Source: Prorocentrum cordatum
Taxonomy: Eukaryota; Sar; Dinophyceae; Prorocentrales; Prorocentraceae
NCBI GenBank assembly: GCA_963575745.1
Contig: CAUYUJ010005762.1
Coordinates: 1 to 30,000 of the forward strand
Length of the DNA stretch: 30,000 bases
Direction: 5' to 3'
Shown: piece by piece, positions 27,774 to 30,000 of the stretch
Layout: every line of letters starts with the position of its first letter
How positions within the stretch are numbered: position 1 is the stretch's first letter
Program-made: the position numbers and the translations under genes
The notes under the pieces: model-generated
What the model was told of the DNA's origin: nothing
The model's input: only the letters and a program-made list of their open reading frames with translations
Databases searched by the model: none

Positions 27774-28145
27774 GACCAGCGTTCCACCCTGGGCTTGCAT
27801 CTTGCAAGGGGGTGTGTGCGCGGAGCGCTCGAGTCTGCCGAACAGCTCTTGGACAGTATTGCGCAGTGGCTGCGCGCGTGTGCGTGGTCGCCCTCCAGCG
27901 CGCGCGCGCGGGGTCGCGTGGCGCGCCCCTGGAGCGAATGTGTGGACGCCCTTGCTAGGTCAAACGTTAGGCATATCATGCCGCCTCTCCTTGAAACAAC
28001 ATGGGGGAATTGTTTGACCAGGCGAGCCATGCAGCTGCGATGACACTTCTTTGGGTAGCGTGCGTTCCAGCGGACGCGAGGAAGGTTTTGCCGCGGGGGG
28101 CCCGGTGGGTCTCCAGCGCACCCCGGGCGCCCCAAGGAGCCACTC
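27774..28145. other. Low-copy DNA with a short alternating GC run and inverted repeat
   Basis: Alternating GC lies at about 27899-27910. GGTCAAAC at 27958-27965 pairs with GTTTGACC at 28012-28019. No gene is supported. Confidence 0.4.
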
Positions 28146-29338
28146 GTGATCCGTTTTTGGCCCGCAGCTATTGCTGCGACCCCTGCGGTTGGACAAATCG
28201 GGCGGTCGGTCGCTATTGCAAATGTGCTTAATGTGGGCCCTGGAGCTTTCCAGGGGCACCGGATGGAGCTCCGACCTGCTGGCCTCTACGCCGCGGGCAG
28301 GGTGATGCAACCTCTGGGGGATGTGCCATGTGGCCGTGCCTTATGATGGGCGCGATGGAAACGCGATTGCGACGCTCAGGTACCAGCAGTGTAGGCCCGT
28401 CTTTTGTGCTACATGCCTCGGGTCTACCATCTGGGGGGCTGGGGTGCTCGCTTTCGACAATTGAAGGCTAAACGAAGGGTCTACGTCGCTATCTCGGAGC
28501 CTCTCGTGGTTGCGCGACGCCGGGTGGGTCGGGACATCGACCTATCGGAGCCGGACCGTGATCGCTATATGGTCGCAGCGCGAGTTGCGCCCTCCGCCTC
28601 TGCCTGCGCGCCGGGGCCCTCCGGGCCCTGCGAGATCCCTCGCGGCCCGTCTCTCTACCGGGATCCCGCAGCAGCGCCAGCTATGCCGCCATCTGCCGAC
28701 GGAGCTCCGTCTCGCAGTGCGTGCTGCCGACCGCGCGTGGGAATGTGATCGACGCGTGCGTGATGTGATTGCCGCGGGTTCCCCGCTCGGGGTCGCGCCA
28801 GCGGGGCGGCGGCCAGAACGAGATTGGGCCAGCTACAGGGCGCGTGCCCTGCAGGGGGAGAGTTTCTTGCGCGGGCGATTGCGGATGCAGGAGCTTCTCA
28901 ATGGACGGAGAACCAGGGCCCGCATCATGCATGGCAGTGGTTATTCGCATGCCAGCACGCCGCAGCCCCGCTTCTTTAAATCGCACCGCCTTCGTTCAGA
29001 CAGGCAGCGGGCGGCTTGGGCTGCAAGGGGGGGCGCTGCCTTAGCTCCGCCTGCTAGTGTGCTGCCTCGGGCGACGGCGGCAATATTTGGCAATGGGCGG
29101 CGCAATTCTGACGCCTGCTGGGGGCCGCGCGTCGAGGGGGGCCCCATCAGGGCGTTGGCGAGGCTATGGGGCGTGAGAATACATGGTATCACCGAGCCCC
29201 CGCCCGAATCGCTTCTTGCATCGGCGCCCGCTGGGGCCACCCGCGGCGCCTCGTCCCACATCGCGCCGCCCATCTCATGCGACGGGCGACGGCAGGTGGC
29301 GCCGCTGCCCATTGTAAGGGGCTGGCAGGGGAGGTAGC
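28146..29338 (+). other. Coding-like but unrecognised stretch with frame changes
   Basis: Several short segments read with ordinary composition in different + frames. SVAIANVLNVGPGAFQGH and QPLGDVPCGRAL lie in the frame at 28146-28346. GNAIATLRYQQCRPVFCATC and STIWGAGVLAF lie in another at about 28345-28465. RQLKAKRRVYVAISEPL lies in the frame at 28404-28748. The longest frame (28510-29337, 275 residues) includes RHLPTELRLAVRAADRAWEC. The pattern fits a decayed gene or mobile-element ORF with frameshifts, or an intron-containing gene, but no family is recognised and GC content alone can produce open frames. Confidence 0.25.
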
Positions 29339-29389
29339 CAGTGCTTGGTCACGATGCCAGTGTGACGTGATATTCCAAAACCCAGGGCC

Positions 29390-29938
29390 ATGGGAATAGG
29401 AACGCGATGCAGGTTGCAGGGCAGGGATCTGCCGACAGTGGGGCTGGCAGACGGATGCATGGATGCCGCCCGCGGCGGGGCTGCGGACAGATGGCTGCGC
29501 AATCTGGCCGAAGAGGAGGCAGGTGTAGTTTCGCCGGTGCAAGACGCGGAGTGGTTCGAAAGCGTACTGCCACACTTGCCATGCGCTCTTACTACCAGCA
29601 TTCTTGCGGATGGCACTTTCTTGCCGCTGCTTGCAGAATGCCAATTCGCTTGCTCCGCCGCCTAGGTTTTTGTCGCGAACCTGGATGGAGCGCTGTTCAT
29701 CCATTGTTTTGGGCAGACTATTGCAGCGCATTGTTTCCCAGTTGTGACGCAGTCGGTGCTGATGTCGGAGGAACCATTGCAATTGGGGGGAGTAACTATA
29801 GGAATAACTGGAATCGCAAGTCACTCCATCCACGTGCTAGGTGGGCAAGAAGTCAAGGCCGCCCCCATTCGTAGCAAGTGGCTCGCGACGCGGAGGGATC
29901 GAGGGCCCCCGGCAGATCTGGCAGCCTGTTCGTTGCGA
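29390..29938 (+). pseudogene. Unrecognised protein-like frame with one internal stop
   Basis: From ATG at 29390 a single frame runs 91 codons (including RWLRNLAEEEAGVVSPVQDA and ADGTFLPLLAECQF) to TAG at 29663-29665. It then continues in the same frame with VFVANLDGALFIHCFGQ and GGVTIGITGIASHSIHVLGG to TGA at 29939-29941, and stays protein-like (FQDLAEITKASALSVMVN) to the window edge. Composition is balanced and not repeat-driven. No family is recognised. It may continue beyond the window. Either a decayed ORF or a chance frame is possible; I lean slightly to a decayed ORF. Confidence 0.3.
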
Positions 29939-30000
29939 TGATTCCAAGACCTAGCAGAGATCACCAAGGCGTCGGCGCTGTCTGTGATGGTCAATGCCAT

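Noticed and set aside
1-30000. Spliced-leader remnants that would mark retroposed dinoflagellate transcripts
   Set aside because: I looked for the conserved end of the leader (TTTTGGCTCAAG) on both strands by eye and saw no match.
1-30000. tRNA or rRNA genes
   Set aside because: TTCGAA words occur (for example near 2964, 26926 and 29555) but without a matching A box, cloverleaf arms or acceptor pairing; no rRNA-like conserved block was seen.

Overview
The window looks like a repeat-dominated nuclear segment from a large, GC-rich eukaryotic genome, most likely a dinoflagellate (inference, moderate confidence). The main support is a non-LTR retrotransposon whose reverse transcriptase and RWDDEI-type C-terminus resemble those common in dinoflagellate genomes, set among very dense trinucleotide microsatellites and GC-rich low-complexity DNA. 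I see no intact host gene, no rRNA or tRNA gene, no prokaryotic operon structure and no dinoflagellate spliced-leader remnant. Most long open frames are by-products of stop-free trinucleotide repeats or of high GC.

Layout. 1-1240: degenerate GAT/GCT/GGT microsatellite grading into purine-rich DNA. 1240-2285: two tandem families, a decayed ~110-bp repeat and a well-preserved 70-bp satellite carrying a 12-bp-stem hairpin. 2757-10871: a broken non-LTR retrotransposon on the + strand. It has an ORF1 with a coiled coil, an apurinic-type endonuclease, a reverse transcriptase with an FADD box, and a C-terminal RWDDEI motif. Two satellites sit at its domain boundaries: a ~69/75-bp alternating array (3905-6000) between ORF1 and endonuclease, and a 195-bp array (7650-9000) between endonuclease and reverse transcriptase. 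11000-17150: a mosaic of TCG, TCC, GAT, GGA, AT-rich, ATC and GA simple repeats whose strand sense flips about a centre near 14.3 kb. 17150-21380: GC-rich or pyrimidine-rich DNA, with one minus-strand segment that reads like decayed coding sequence. 21380-24900: a GC-rich low-copy family carrying the imperfect palindrome CTTCTCAGAAG, a nested inverted-repeat element flanked by direct repeats, and two TCC arrays with the same upstream flank. 24900-30000: mixed DNA with a 138-bp inverted-repeat element whose ends can form G-quadruplexes, a second GA/AT compound microsatellite, a near-perfect (GGA)28 tract, and a final stretch (28.1-30 kb) that is coding-like but unrecognised.

The most notable observation is in the retrotransposon. 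The 195-bp array is 65 codons per unit. I read it as open in the retrotransposon's frame on both sides, broken only by one CAG-to-TAG change and one inserted base. This suggests that a linker in the polyprotein expanded into a protein repeat of roughly 450 residues. Both internal arrays contain the same core CCGACCAGCAG, read as PTDQQ. The element itself is dead: at least three frameshifts in ORF1, several in ORF2, stop codons, and altered endonuclease residues.
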